Assembly (NCBI GenBank): GCA_024398845.1
Contig: JAKSIM010000022.1
Coordinates: 1-44,493 of the forward strand
DNA: 44,493 bases
Direction of reading: 5' to 3'
From: Fibrobacter sp.
GTDB lineage: Bacteria > Fibrobacterota > Fibrobacteria > Fibrobacterales > Fibrobacteraceae
The notes beneath the pieces were generated by a model, which had not been told where the DNA came from, did not search any database, and saw only the letters and a program-made list of their open reading frames with translations. Below are positions 1-8,530 of this stretch, one piece after another; positions within the stretch are counted from its first letter, which is position 1, and every line of letters starts with the position of its first letter. The position numbers and the translations under genes are program-made.

Positions 1-1204
1 GAAAATGCTGCTTAGACTCCTCCCAACCCCTCCACACATAGTTACGATGCCTCAAATTTGCAGCCATATTAGCATTCGAAGCTTTATTTCCAAATTCACC
101 AACAAGTTCAACATTCTTTACATCTACGTCAACGAAGTTGGAATACGCAACAACATCTTTTTGCGCTGTTTCAAAGTGACCAAACTGATACCCAGAAACG
201 CCTTTAGTCCCTTTTACAGAAATCGTTTCATTTTTTATATGGGTGTTGTAAACAAACACATCAGCTGCCGCCGTGTAATAAGCGGCCAATCCACCTACGT
301 AAAACTTTTTCTCGGCATCTTTAAAATCAACCGAAACATTCAAGTCATCAACAACAACATTTGAAACAACAGTGCCTAAAGCTTCACCAAGCAATCCACC
401 CACCTTAAGATCCGCTTGAATATCCTCCGAAGTCCACGAAGAAGTCAAAAGATTCTCGTCAAAAGAAACACTTATATTTTTTGCAGTGACATTTTTAATT
501 TCGCTACCACTTACAAAGCCGCCTATCACTCCGACATCATAGCCCTTTACCGACACGTTTGTAAAAGCAACATCGCTGATGGAACTAGCAATAATGCTCC
601 CGGAAACCACACCTACAGGCAGTTTATAATTGGATATGTAAAAATTTTGAACACTCAAATCAACATTCGCAAAGGCGATGTTCGATATATTGGCATGATT
701 CGCAGCAGAAAAAAATCCATAATCATAATCACTCAAATCAGCATTTTGCCCTCTTACCGCATGGTAGCAAAAGTTTTTCACCTCAGGTTTTTTTCCATCT
801 TCACCCTTAAAAGTGAGATATTGCGCTTTTATGGGTTTATAGTCAAGCTTGCAATTACCGGTTCCATCAACGCCATTAAAATCAAGATCCGTAGTCAAAA
901 TAATCGTCGGATTCGTAGAATGATTCAAGGCCATTGTAATTGCGTCGTAAGCATAATTTTTATTATCCGAATAATCCGTCCAACGATCATAGCACTGCAA
1001 ATCCGTTCCATTATAGGTATAGGTATTATCATTTCTATTAAAACCAGATTCAATATACTTCACCTGCATAAGGACAAATGTTTCCTCTGCAGCAGCCCCG
1101 GTTTGACCAAAGCAAAAATATTCGCCACTTAAGGCGTTGCCAGCAAATGCGGTCGTGACAGCACACAACAGCATAGAAAACAAAAAAAAGCGCCTAAACC
1201 ACAT
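1..1204 (-). CDS. Large secreted GLUG/beta-helix protein, N-terminal part (runs off window)
   Basis: The frame is open from the ATG at 1204 to the window edge, giving about 401 residues of a longer protein. An AGAGGGC ribosome-binding site lies just upstream, the same arrangement as in the next gene. The N-terminus is a clear signal peptide (MWFRRFF, then a hydrophobic core ending TAFA). The mature part has many short Gly/Val/Asn-rich repeats of the GLUG kind (for example GGFVSG, VGGLLGEA, VGGLAAY), which are expected to stack as a right-handed beta-helix at the cell surface. The order of elements (a T-DLDF-G segment, a KNFCY segment, then GLUG repeats) matches the protein encoded at 1340-6382, so the two are tandem paralogs. 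The role is not known; surface adhesion is an inference. The C-terminal half, including any sorting tail, is outside the window. Confidence 0.85.
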   Translation of the reverse strand, partial: MWFRRFFLFSMLLCAVTTAFAGNALSGEYFCFGQTGAAAEETFVLMQVKYIESGFNRNDNTYTYNGTDLQCYDRWTDYSDNKNYAYDAITMALNHSTNPTIILTTDLDFNGVDGTGNCKLDYKPIKAQYLTFKGEDGKKPEVKNFCYHAVRGQNADLSDYDYGFFSAANHANISNIAFANVDLSVQNFYISNYKLPVGVVSGSIIASSISDVAFTNVSVKGYDVGVIGGFVSGSEIKNVTAKNISVSFDENLLTSSWTSEDIQADLKVGGLLGEALGTVVSNVVVDDLNVSVDFKDAEKKFYVGGLAAYYTAAADVFVYNTHIKNETISVKGTKGVSGYQFGHFETAQKDVVAYSNFVDVDVKNVELVGEFGNKASNANMAANLRHRNYVWRGWEESKQHF

Positions 1205-1253
1205 ATTGCCCTCTTTCGAAAAAGCATTTATGTGAAAAAAATATATAATGTTC

Positions 1254-1291
1254 AAAAAAATGTAAAACGCCCCACACGGTCGTGTGAGGCG
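1254..1291 (-). terminator. Rho-independent terminator of the 1680-residue GLUG protein gene
   Basis: On the minus strand CGCCTCACAC and GTGTGGGGCG form a 10-bp stem (one mismatch) closing a 4-base loop (1268-1291). It is followed by TTTT and, after three bases, a run of seven T (to 1254). It lies 48 bases past the stop codon at 1340. Confidence 0.75.
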
Positions 1292-1339
1292 AATTACAAG
1301 AATACAGGCCTATTTCGTGCGAAATATCACTTTGTGCGT

Positions 1340-4300
1340 TTATTTCACCATAACTTTGCCTGTAGCAACCTGGCTTGCGACCTTTACTCGCACAAAGTAG
1401 AGCCCATTCTTGGCTACTTTCAGGGAGACCCCGTTGAAGCCCGCCATCGCCACAAAGTTCTGGCTTGCCACAATTTCACCCTTCAAGCTAACCAATTCAA
1501 CTCTAGCGTTTGCCCCTGCCAGGTTCTGCGGAGCATCAAAGTTCACATTCAAGTATCCTTGAGCCAGTTCCGTACGGAAGCCCTTGAGGTTATTCGAGGC
1601 AACTACCGACGCAGACTTGGCCACGCGTACAGTCACCTGCTTAGAATTTTCCTTTAAACCGACCTTCACAGATTCACCCGCCATAACCTCCGTAGTCTTG
1701 TTATCGGCAGTTACAAACAGGTGCAAACCAGAAGCGGCGAGATCCTCAATACCTTCAAAGCGCAAGAAGCCATCGCGAGCACTGGAAGCGTTCACCGACA
1801 GAGTCCACTGCATATCGCTACCCACAGTTTTCACACTCTTAGCAAGGCGCTTTTGGCCTTCAAGAATCGTGAGGTTCACGCGGTCGCCCATACCGGCAGG
1901 AGGTTCATCCATAGATGAAGCGGAACCAACACCCAAGAAGTTCCAACTGTCCTGTTTGCCGTTCTGGTCGGCCAACGTCACACGCAGACTCCATTCGCCA
2001 TTTACACTGGCGCGCTTTGCAGCCACGGAATTCGGGTCAACCGATTTTTTCAAGTCAAACATCGGCTTCGAAGAAACAGTCCAAGTGGTCGGTTCCGAGA
2101 CCTTCGCCCAAACGGCTTCGTACGGGCCAAGCATGGTCGCGACTTCGTAGTCGCCAATCTGGGAATTCCAGCGCCAGAAATCAACCTTGCCCCCCTCGCC
2201 TTCAGTCAGGTCCACATTCCAACCATGCGGGTTCGCCACCAGGTTCCAACCGCTATACTTGCAGTTGAGTTCCCAAGTGATTTCGGCATCCTTCGTCGGA
2301 GTTTCTTCCTTGAGAATCAGCGGATTGCCGTTCTGCGTACCATACCAGAATCCGCGAGAAGCATCCATTTTATCGTCTAAATTATAAGAACGATACTGCC
2401 AGTAATCACCAATCGGATTCAACTCATCCCACCAGTAGAATGCGGCATCTTCTTCATCATAAGAGGTTTCCAAGTCAAGCGCGGCAAGGGACACCATTTG
2501 CCAAGAACGCGGCTGTACTTCGATTTCGTTTTTCACTTCGAACGCATCGGTAAAGCGAACCGTATCCACAACATTGAACAAGCTTAAAGCCACCTCGTAC
2601 TTACCCAACGGAGCCGGAGCCAAGACCCATTCCGTAACGGCATCAAAGTCCGTAATGGAATCCGTCAACACGGTATCAATAATGACACCAGCATCGCCAA
2701 TCACCTGCACACGGGCGCCCGTTTTGATTTCCTTGTAAGCAGAATTGGTACCAAAGGTCAAGCGAATGGCATTACCGCTCATTTCGACCTTGGAATCAAC
2801 AAGTCCAAGTTCCGTTTCACCAGCCGGAGGCAATTCACTGCTGCTGGAACCCGGATCATAGCTACTACTGGAGCCCGGATCGGAGTTGCTGCTGGAACCC
2901 GGATCGGAGCTGCTGCTAGAACCCGGATCAGAGCTGCTGCTAGAACCCGGAATCTTATGGAATACGGCACGCACCACTATATCGCTAGTAATCTCACTGA
3001 AATCCTTGCTCCAAGCAAGTTCATAACCTTCCGGAACATAAACATTCGGTTCCGTAGCAGACTTGCCGTATTCAACCTTTTCAACCTTGAGAATATTACC
3101 AGCAGCGTCCGCAAAAGTAACATTAAAGACCCTAAGACTTGACGTGAACTGCGCTACGTAAGTCGTGGCACCCCATACAGGACCTATGGTCGGAGACCAG
3201 CCGCTAAATGTGTATGTATACTGGGCATCATCAGCCTTGGTCGGAGTTTCGCCTTTATACGCGGGCGTTTCTTCGTACTCAAAAGACGCAACAGAAAGAA
3301 TCTTGTCGCCATTCTTGAATGTAATGTCATACATCACCGCATTGGAGTCATATACAGCTTTGTAGGTTATGTTACTCCTGACCGTATCGATTTTCGGAGA
3401 CCATTCCTTGAACACATAGGTGTACTTCATCGTAGCAGGCTTTTCAGGAATAGAACTACACGTTGGCCAAGTTCCATACGCAAAATCTCCTTCTTGAATT
3501 GTTGAAGATTCGCTTTGGAAAATAACCCTATACTTATTCAAAGTGGAATCAAATATTGCTTTGTATTCAGCATCTTTCGTCACGTTTAGACCCTGATCAA
3601 AATACGGATCCCATTTATTAAACGTATAAGTATACTTGGCCGTTGCCGCTTTACTCGGAGTATCTCTGTATACAAGTTTGGAACCAGACTCAATCAAGGT
3701 ATCCTTTACGGTTTTACCATCGCTAGTAAACTTCACCTCAACTAGATCCCTGTACAAGGCATTAACAACCATATCGGCAGAGACATCGGTGAAACTACGA
3801 TCCCACCCTAAGAACTGATGACGAGGAATATTCTTTTCGGCATCGGTCAACGCAGGTTCAAGGGCCTTGGTATGGGTCACCACAAGAGTATCGTACGAAA
3901 AATCAGAGAATTCCTTTAAGTTTTCATTCCACTTTTTATACTTAAATGTGATCGTATACATTTTAGGAGCATTAGAAGCATCAAGGAACGGCAGATTATC
4001 GTTCCGACCATCGACAAAATTCCAAATCAACTTTTTATGGTCTTCGTTCAAGAAGTCAGCAAACGTACTTGTTTGCATAGAGGCATCAGTCATCGTTCCG
4101 TTTCCGCTACCAATCAGCGATTCAGTGGAGCCGTTGCGAACGTTATGACTCAACGTCCAGACTTTTGCCAACTTTGTGTCGGTAATATTCTTCCAAGAAC
4201 CGGTAATTTCTCCACCATTACTCAAATAGCCAAAAGCATCCAAATAACCTTTATCCGTATCGCTAAAGTGATAGTTCGAAACAAAGTTGTGTTCATATTG

Positions 4301-6382
4301 ATCACTTGCCAAATAAGCAAAGCCCATCAAATAACCAATTTTCGTACTCTTCTTTTCTCTAGAAGCTTGAGGAACGTCAATTGCGCCAATCATATAGTTG
4401 TCCCTGACATCAATGGAAAAATTCGAAGTAGTGCTACCCACGAAGCCGCCCACCACAAGGCTATCGCCGGCATAATCATCATCGTCCAACACAATATTTC
4501 CAACAACAGACACCTGAGAGATTTTTTCAATATCACCACAACTTCCACAAACGCCACCAGCATGAATAACAGCCCCCTTTGTCGCAAGGTTAGCCGTTTC
4601 AAAGGTCATCAAATTTTCGGTGCTATTTTCAACAACTAGCGAAGTAAAAGACACCTTTGTGCTTCGAGCATTTTTGTAGAATCCAAAAATACCACCCACA
4701 TTGATTTTATCCGCTTTGTTTTTTATAGTAATACTTCCATCAAAACGTCCATTCGACACGTTAAAGGCTTTTTCAGAACTAAACATATCAGCCTTGCCCA
4801 CAAAGCCGCCAATATTAGACACGCCACCACTTGATTCTAACCTCGAGCTAATTTTTACGCTAGAAGTAATCCCGGTAAGCACATTTTCTCCCTTGGCAAA
4901 ACAAGCAGAACCAACTACGCCTCCTACATTGGCATTTACAACCCCGTTCGAAGCAGTCCCTTCACTCGACAACATGCTAATACTACCTGCAGCCGATGCG
5001 TTCGTTATAGACAGATCCACCTTACGATCAGTGCAATCGTTAGTTTTACCTATATAGGCGCCAGCATAATAATTGCTGGTATTTGAGCCCATAAAGGTAT
5101 TTTTGATATCTACATCAGAAGAGACACTATCAATAGCAAGACTGTATCCAGTCGCCAAGTTCGCTTTACCAACAAAACCTCCCACAAACAAGTCTTTTGA
5201 CGAAGAGCCTACAATTTCAAGATTTTTAACGGCAGACTTAAAGATATTGACATCAGAGAATTCGCGACCATCATACGTGGAGTTAAAATCACCCACAAAA
5301 CCACCCATGGAGAGACCTCCAAAAAGGCTAATGTTACTGACGGTATCATTAACAAATCCGTATTCCATATAGCCGCCAGCCCAAACACCGGCAATACCGC
5401 CCAAAGCCGACGGAGTCGCCTCGGAGCTCAAGTCACTGACATTAGCCGTCACGTTTACATTGACAATGGAATCCTTGACGGCCATGCCCACTACACCGCC
5501 TAAAAACACGGTATAATCACTAACATATTTTTGCCAATCAGAAGATATTGCGCTCCCTGCATAAGCACCAGTGATAGCTGGATTCGTTGAGGTCAATTCA
5601 AGTTTATTCGAAACAGAAATTTCGCCCGTAGTAACAACCCCTGCAATGGTAGAGTTCGACACAAAGCCAGCCACGCCACCTGCCATCGGAGCTTCAATGA
5701 ACGCATTTTCAACAGATGCGTTCCTAATGGAAGCCATATACATAGCGCCCACCACGGCACCAACCGGGTAATATTCCGCACCCGCTTCGCTAGCATCGCG
5801 TATCATTCGAGAGTCCTTCACCAATATGCGCACATTTTCCATGCTCACATTTTTAATTTCCCCTCTATTTAACGAAGAAATCAAACCCACGGGTTCCGTC
5901 ATCGCGCCCTCTTTGATATCTGCAGAATAGCAAAAATTGCGGACTTTAAAACCTTTATCGGAGCCGCCATCAAAAAGGGTATTCACATTCAATTTCAAAG
6001 GAACCGCCTGGGCATCGCACTCGCCTTCAGCAGTATTGTCGCCAAAACCACCAAGATCAATATCAGAGCCAAGCCTAATCGAGACTCCTTGTGGATTCGC
6101 ATCCACTATGGTAGAGATTATATATGCAAATTCATCGTTCACTTCTTGCGCAGTAGTCAACTTTTCCGTAGATGTACAATTGCCCATCGGAAACATTGAT
6201 GTTGATGCAGGGCAACCACTCGAAGACTGACTAATGGTATAAGCACAATTATAAAATTCACATGTAATCTCGTATTTTAAGTACGACATGTTCGTATTCC
6301 AGGCGCCAAAAACCGTAGAAGCCATAACCAGCGCCACAGCTGACGCCACCATAAAGTTCGGAATAGAATGAATCTTATTCAT
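1340..6382 (-). CDS. Giant secreted GLUG-repeat protein with InlB-like repeats, Ser-rich linker and type IX-like C-terminal tail
   Basis: This encodes 1680 residues from the ATG at 6382. That start is preferred over one 40 codons upstream because GAGGGCG precedes it and a signal peptide follows (MNKIHSIPNF, hydrophobic core, STVFG-A). Residues about 90-800 are a long array of GLUG-type segments (VGGFVG, GGIAGV, VGAVVG), predicted to be a beta-helix. Residues about 807-1143 hold about five InlB B-repeat-like units of around 65 residues with the recurrent pattern YTYTFxxWSP followed by TYxAxF. A Ser/Asp-Pro-Gly linker follows (about 1144-1182), then beta-rich domains and a final segment of about 80 residues ending GLYFVRVK...GKVMVK. 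That tail resembles type A sorting domains of the type IX secretion system, which fits a surface-exposed or released protein. It is paralogous to the gene at 1-1204. The ligand is unknown; adhesion to plant wall is an inference. Confidence 0.85.
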   Translation of the reverse strand: MNKIHSIPNFMVASAVALVMASTVFGAWNTNMSYLKYEITCEFYNCAYTISQSSSGCPASTSMFPMGNCTSTEKLTTAQEVNDEFAYIISTIVDANPQGVSIRLGSDIDLGGFGDNTAEGECDAQAVPLKLNVNTLFDGGSDKGFKVRNFCYSADIKEGAMTEPVGLISSLNRGEIKNVSMENVRILVKDSRMIRDASEAGAEYYPVGAVVGAMYMASIRNASVENAFIEAPMAGGVAGFVSNSTIAGVVTTGEISVSNKLELTSTNPAITGAYAGSAISSDWQKYVSDYTVFLGGVVGMAVKDSIVNVNVTANVSDLSSEATPSALGGIAGVWAGGYMEYGFVNDTVSNISLFGGLSMGGFVGDFNSTYDGREFSDVNIFKSAVKNLEIVGSSSKDLFVGGFVGKANLATGYSLAIDSVSSDVDIKNTFMGSNTSNYYAGAYIGKTNDCTDRKVDLSITNASAAGSISMLSSEGTASNGVVNANVGGVVGSACFAKGENVLTGITSSVKISSRLESSGGVSNIGGFVGKADMFSSEKAFNVSNGRFDGSITIKNKADKINVGGIFGFYKNARSTKVSFTSLVVENSTENLMTFETANLATKGAVIHAGGVCGSCGDIEKISQVSVVGNIVLDDDDYAGDSLVVGGFVGSTTSNFSIDVRDNYMIGAIDVPQASREKKSTKIGYLMGFAYLASDQYEHNFVSNYHFSDTDKGYLDAFGYLSNGGEITGSWKNITDTKLAKVWTLSHNVRNGSTESLIGSGNGTMTDASMQTSTFADFLNEDHKKLIWNFVDGRNDNLPFLDASNAPKMYTITFKYKKWNENLKEFSDFSYDTLVVTHTKALEPALTDAEKNIPRHQFLGWDRSFTDVSADMVVNALYRDLVEVKFTSDGKTVKDTLIESGSKLVYRDTPSKAATAKYTYTFNKWDPYFDQGLNVTKDAEYKAIFDSTLNKYRVIFQSESSTIQEGDFAYGTWPTCSSIPEKPATMKYTYVFKEWSPKIDTVRSNITYKAVYDSNAVMYDITFKNGDKILSVASFEYEETPAYKGETPTKADDAQYTYTFSGWSPTIGPVWGATTYVAQFTSSLRVFNVTFADAAGNILKVEKVEYGKSATEPNVYVPEGYELAWSKDFSEITSDIVVRAVFHKIPGSSSSSDPGSSSSSDPGSSSNSDPGSSSSYDPGSSSSELPPAGETELGLVDSKVEMSGNAIRLTFGTNSAYKEIKTGARVQVIGDAGVIIDTVLTDSITDFDAVTEWVLAPAPLGKYEVALSLFNVVDTVRFTDAFEVKNEIEVQPRSWQMVSLAALDLETSYDEEDAAFYWWDELNPIGDYWQYRSYNLDDKMDASRGFWYGTQNGNPLILKEETPTKDAEITWELNCKYSGWNLVANPHGWNVDLTEGEGGKVDFWRWNSQIGDYEVATMLGPYEAVWAKVSEPTTWTVSSKPMFDLKKSVDPNSVAAKRASVNGEWSLRVTLADQNGKQDSWNFLGVGSASSMDEPPAGMGDRVNLTILEGQKRLAKSVKTVGSDMQWTLSVNASSARDGFLRFEGIEDLAASGLHLFVTADNKTTEVMAGESVKVGLKENSKQVTVRVAKSASVVASNNLKGFRTELAQGYLNVNFDAPQNLAGANARVELVSLKGEIVASQNFVAMAGFNGVSLKVAKNGLYFVRVKVASQVATGKVMVK
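2838..2949 (-). repeat. 24-bp tandem repeat encoding SSSSSDPG linker
   Basis: About four and a half copies of a 24-bp unit lie within the GLUG protein gene. Each codes for an 8-residue unit of the form SSSSSDPG with minor variants (one Asn, one Tyr). It separates the InlB-like repeats from the C-terminal domains and is the type of flexible linker common in Fibrobacter secreted proteins. Copy number is likely to vary between strains. Confidence 0.85.
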
Positions 6383-6414
6383 AATTCGCCCTCTATTTTT
6401 ATAGTTATAAAATA

Positions 6415-6425
6415 CGTTTACATTC
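6415..6425 (-). promoter_or_regulatory. GAATGTAAACG element upstream of the GLUG gene
   Basis: The 11-mer GAATGTAAACG lies 33 bases upstream of the ATG at 6382 on the minus strand and is followed by an AT-rich TATTTTATAA stretch. The same 11-mer occurs upstream of the fibro-slime gene (30641-30651), and a shorter GAATGTAAA lies upstream of glycogen phosphorylase (34988-34996). It may be a promoter part or an activator site; the function is inferred only from recurrence. Confidence 0.35.
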
Positions 6426-6536
6426 GCCATATCCAAAGTGATTTGGAGCACCCAAGCGTTTTTTGTGACAGCCCGCACGTATTTTTTTGATTTTTTTTGC
6501 AATTAAAACCTTAAAAATTGCCTTTTTTCGCCAAAT

Positions 6537-6566
6537 TTGTGACTTTTGTCACTTTTCTGTAATAAT
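6537..6566 (+). promoter_or_regulatory. Sigma-70-like promoter overlapping a CRP/FNR-like palindrome
   Basis: TTGTGA (6537-6542), a 17-base spacer and TAATAA (6560-6565) form a plausible promoter for the barrel gene at 6642. The -35 region overlaps TGTGA-N6-TCAC (6538-6552), which is close to the consensus half-sites of the CRP/FNR regulator superfamily. The resulting leader would be about 70 bases. No transcript data support it. Confidence 0.45.
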
Positions 6567-6627
6567 CCCCTGCCCTATTTCAATTTGGAATATTAAATTT
6601 AAAGAGTAACATTCACTTATCCTCAAA

Positions 6628-6640
6628 AGGAGACACTCCT
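6628..6640 (+). promoter_or_regulatory. Hairpin that would hide the ribosome-binding site of the barrel gene
   Basis: AGGAG (6628-6632) is the Shine-Dalgarno of the gene at 6642. It is followed after three bases by its exact complement CTCCT (6636-6640), which ends one base before the ATG. A five-pair stem with an ACA loop would mask the ribosome-binding site. The stem is short, so it may tune rather than block translation. Confidence 0.4.
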
Positions 6641-6641
6641 A

Positions 6642-7451
6642 ATGTTCAAGAAAATCGCACTCGCAGCCGCTGTTGCTGCCTCCGCCTCTTTCGCAACCTA
6701 CAACTTCTTCCCGGTAGGCGCCGCCCACAGTGGTCAGGTTGAAGCCGGCATCCAGTACAACTGGTGGGAAGCAGGTCCGGCCGACATGTCTTCCATGAAT
6801 ATTGTCGCCGCTGGCGAATTCGTTGTTATCGACAAGTTGGCATTGTCCTTGCAGGGTCTTGGCTACCAGCTCTGGTCTGAAAACACCGAATGCGACGATG
6901 ACGATGTTCCAGGTTGTGACACAGATGGCCTCAAGGCAATGACTGTTGGCGCCCGTTACTGGTTCATGCCGATGCTCGGTGCCGCCTTGGATGTAAACAT
7001 TCCGCTTAACAGCGAAGACGCCGTTGGTGGCAAATACGATCCGTTCGGTCTCTATGCCGCCATCCAATTCAGCACGGAATTCATGCCGGGTCTCGCTCTC
7101 GGTAGCGAAGCTGGCATCAGCTACAAGTTCGAAGACGAAAATACAACTGAAGGCCTCGGCCTCAAAATTCAGGCTGAATTGGACTACACCATCGCTTCCA
7201 TCGGTCTTACCCCGTGGATTGGCGCAGCCTTTAACATTCGCTTGAGCGATATCGAAGTTGAAGAAGGCCCTGTCACTTACAAACGTGGATCGGGTGACAA
7301 CTCCATTGACCTCTGGATTGGTGCCAGCTACAGCATCACCCAGATGTTCTACGTAAAGGCCAACTTCCTCATGACCTTCGCCGACGAAACCGAAACGATG
7401 GGTCCGGACAGCATGATGGGCTTCAACGTCAAGTTCGGCGTAAACTTCTAA
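6642..7451 (+). CDS. Outer-membrane beta-barrel-like protein (first of a tandem pair)
   Basis: The product has 269 residues starting at an ATG with AAGGAG nine bases upstream. A signal peptide (MFKKIALAAAVAAS...SFA) is followed by alternating amphipathic strands rich in Trp/Tyr/Gly, such as VEAGIQYNWWEAG and YQLWSEN, and it ends in an aromatic residue (VKFGVNF). A C-terminal Phe is typical of barrels inserted by the BAM machinery. The N-terminal pattern A-SFATY-FFPV and the WSE, G..YW and GSEAG segments recur in the next gene, so the two are duplicates. No specific family was recognised; a small porin-like or structural envelope protein is the best guess. It has its own promoter candidate and terminator. 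Confidence 0.7.
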   Translation: MFKKIALAAAVAASASFATYNFFPVGAAHSGQVEAGIQYNWWEAGPADMSSMNIVAAGEFVVIDKLALSLQGLGYQLWSENTECDDDDVPGCDTDGLKAMTVGARYWFMPMLGAALDVNIPLNSEDAVGGKYDPFGLYAAIQFSTEFMPGLALGSEAGISYKFEDENTTEGLGLKIQAELDYTIASIGLTPWIGAAFNIRLSDIEVEEGPVTYKRGSGDNSIDLWIGASYSITQMFYVKANFLMTFADETETMGPDSMMGFNVKFGVNF

Positions 7452-7470
7452 TCCTAGGATTCAACCAAAA

Positions 7471-7498
7471 AAAAGACCTGCTTATGCGGGTCTTTTTT
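7471..7498 (+). terminator. Terminator after the first barrel gene
   Basis: AAGACCTGC and GCGGGTCTT pair around a TTAT loop, with one G-T wobble, and are followed by a T run (TCTTTTTTG). It lies about 20 bases past the stop codon. Confidence 0.85.
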
Positions 7499-7593
7499 GT
7501 TTACAAAAAACTTGCAAGTGTAAACATAAAATGAATTGCATCAAAAAAAACATTTTCTAGATTTGAAACAGCTAATTATCAAAGGAGTTATGG

Positions 7594-8394
7594 ATGCTCA
7601 AAAAATTATTTCTCGCAATCGCATTAGTCGCCACAGCAAGCTTCGCTACCTGGGACTACTTCCCAGTTCTTCCCGCAGGTCAGGGTTCCGTCAAGGGCGG
7701 ACTCTACTATGACTGGGACGGCGACTGGAGCCAGGCCGGTCTTGACCTCGGCGTACGTTTTTCCGTCATCGAGAATCTTGAAATTGCGCTCCTCGGCTGG
7801 GGTTACCAGTTCTGGAGTGAAGATGACTGCAAGGGTTGCCCCAACGGTGGCGACGGTCTGCGCGATCTGACGCTTGCCGGTCGTTACCAAATCACCCCGA
7901 CGGTCAACGGATTTTTGGATTTCCACCTTCCGGTTGGCAACGACGACTTTGGTAAAAATGGCCACGCTCCGTCTACCGACGAAATCGCCCTCTACTTTGG
8001 TGCCCAGTTCTCCATGGCTTTACCCGACGCCCCGGGCTTTAAGTTCGGTTCCGAAGCCGGCCTTGACTGGGGCTTTGAACACAATGGTTTTGAACGTGGT
8101 CTCGAAATCCACCTTGGTGCCGAAGCCGATTACACCATTCCGAATACAATGGTCACCCCGTTCCTCGGTTTGCAATTCAAGCTCAAGCTCTTTGAAGATG
8201 AATATGAAGCCGCAGACGGCAAGGAATACGGCCAAGACAACAGCGGCAACAACCAGATTCAAATCTGGCTCGGTGCAGCCTTCGCCATTGACCCCAACAT
8301 TTCTATCAAGGGACAACTCATTGTGCGTAGCGGCGACCAGGATATGGGCGGCGATGCCACAGGTCTGTACGTTGGTTGCGAATTCGTTTTCTAA
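7594..8394 (+). CDS. Outer-membrane beta-barrel-like protein (second of a tandem pair)
   Basis: The product has 266 residues. AAAGGAG precedes the ATG with a seven-base spacer. A signal peptide (MLKKLFLAIALVATASFA) leads to a barrel-like pattern with matches to the upstream paralog (WDYFPV against YNFFPV, WGYQFWSEDD against LGYQLWSEN, FKFGSEAGLDWGFE against LALGSEAGISYKFE) and a C-terminal Phe (YVGCEFVF). It is more acidic and Asp/Asn-rich than its neighbour. TGTAAAC lies about 70 bases upstream. The function is unknown; the pair probably arose by duplication and divergence. Confidence 0.7.
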   Translation: MLKKLFLAIALVATASFATWDYFPVLPAGQGSVKGGLYYDWDGDWSQAGLDLGVRFSVIENLEIALLGWGYQFWSEDDCKGCPNGGDGLRDLTLAGRYQITPTVNGFLDFHLPVGNDDFGKNGHAPSTDEIALYFGAQFSMALPDAPGFKFGSEAGLDWGFEHNGFERGLEIHLGAEADYTIPNTMVTPFLGLQFKLKLFEDEYEAADGKEYGQDNSGNNQIQIWLGAAFAIDPNISIKGQLIVRSGDQDMGGDATGLYVGCEFVF

Positions 8395-8433
8395 CGTCTA
8401 ATTCGCTAGCTTAAAATTATTACGTAATTCAGG

Positions 8434-8463
8434 TCACCTCGGGTACACCGAGGTGATTTTTTA
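8434..8463 (+). terminator. Terminator after the second barrel gene
   Basis: TCACCTCGG (8434-8442) and CCGAGGTGA (8448-8456) form a perfect 9-bp stem with a GTACA loop, followed by six T. Confidence 0.9.
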
Positions 8464-8486
8464 TTGACTTTGTTCAAATAAATTAA

Positions 8487-8504
8487 GCGGCCCGCAAAGG
8501 CCGC
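8487..8504 (-). terminator. Probable terminator of the rnc-lipoprotein transcript
   Basis: GCGGCC and GGCCGC form a 6-bp GC-only stem with a 6-base loop. On the minus strand it is followed by TTAATTTATTT, a weak T-rich tract. It lies 27 bases past the stop of the lipoprotein gene at 8531. Confidence 0.6.
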
Positions 8505-8530
8505 CTTTAATGGATTCGTTTTCGCTCTTT

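Noticed and set aside
416..1132. 238-codon plus-strand ORF at the left edge
   Set aside because: It is antisense to the GLUG protein and translates to an Ile/Arg-rich sequence without homology features or a ribosome-binding site.
2779..2970. Minus-strand 63-codon ORF rich in Arg-Val-Pro-Ala repeats
   Set aside because: It is an alternative frame of the 24-bp linker repeat, not a separate gene.
6383..6502. 40-codon upstream extension of the GLUG protein
   Set aside because: The ATG at 6382 has a ribosome-binding site and begins a good signal peptide; the extension contains the promoter region.
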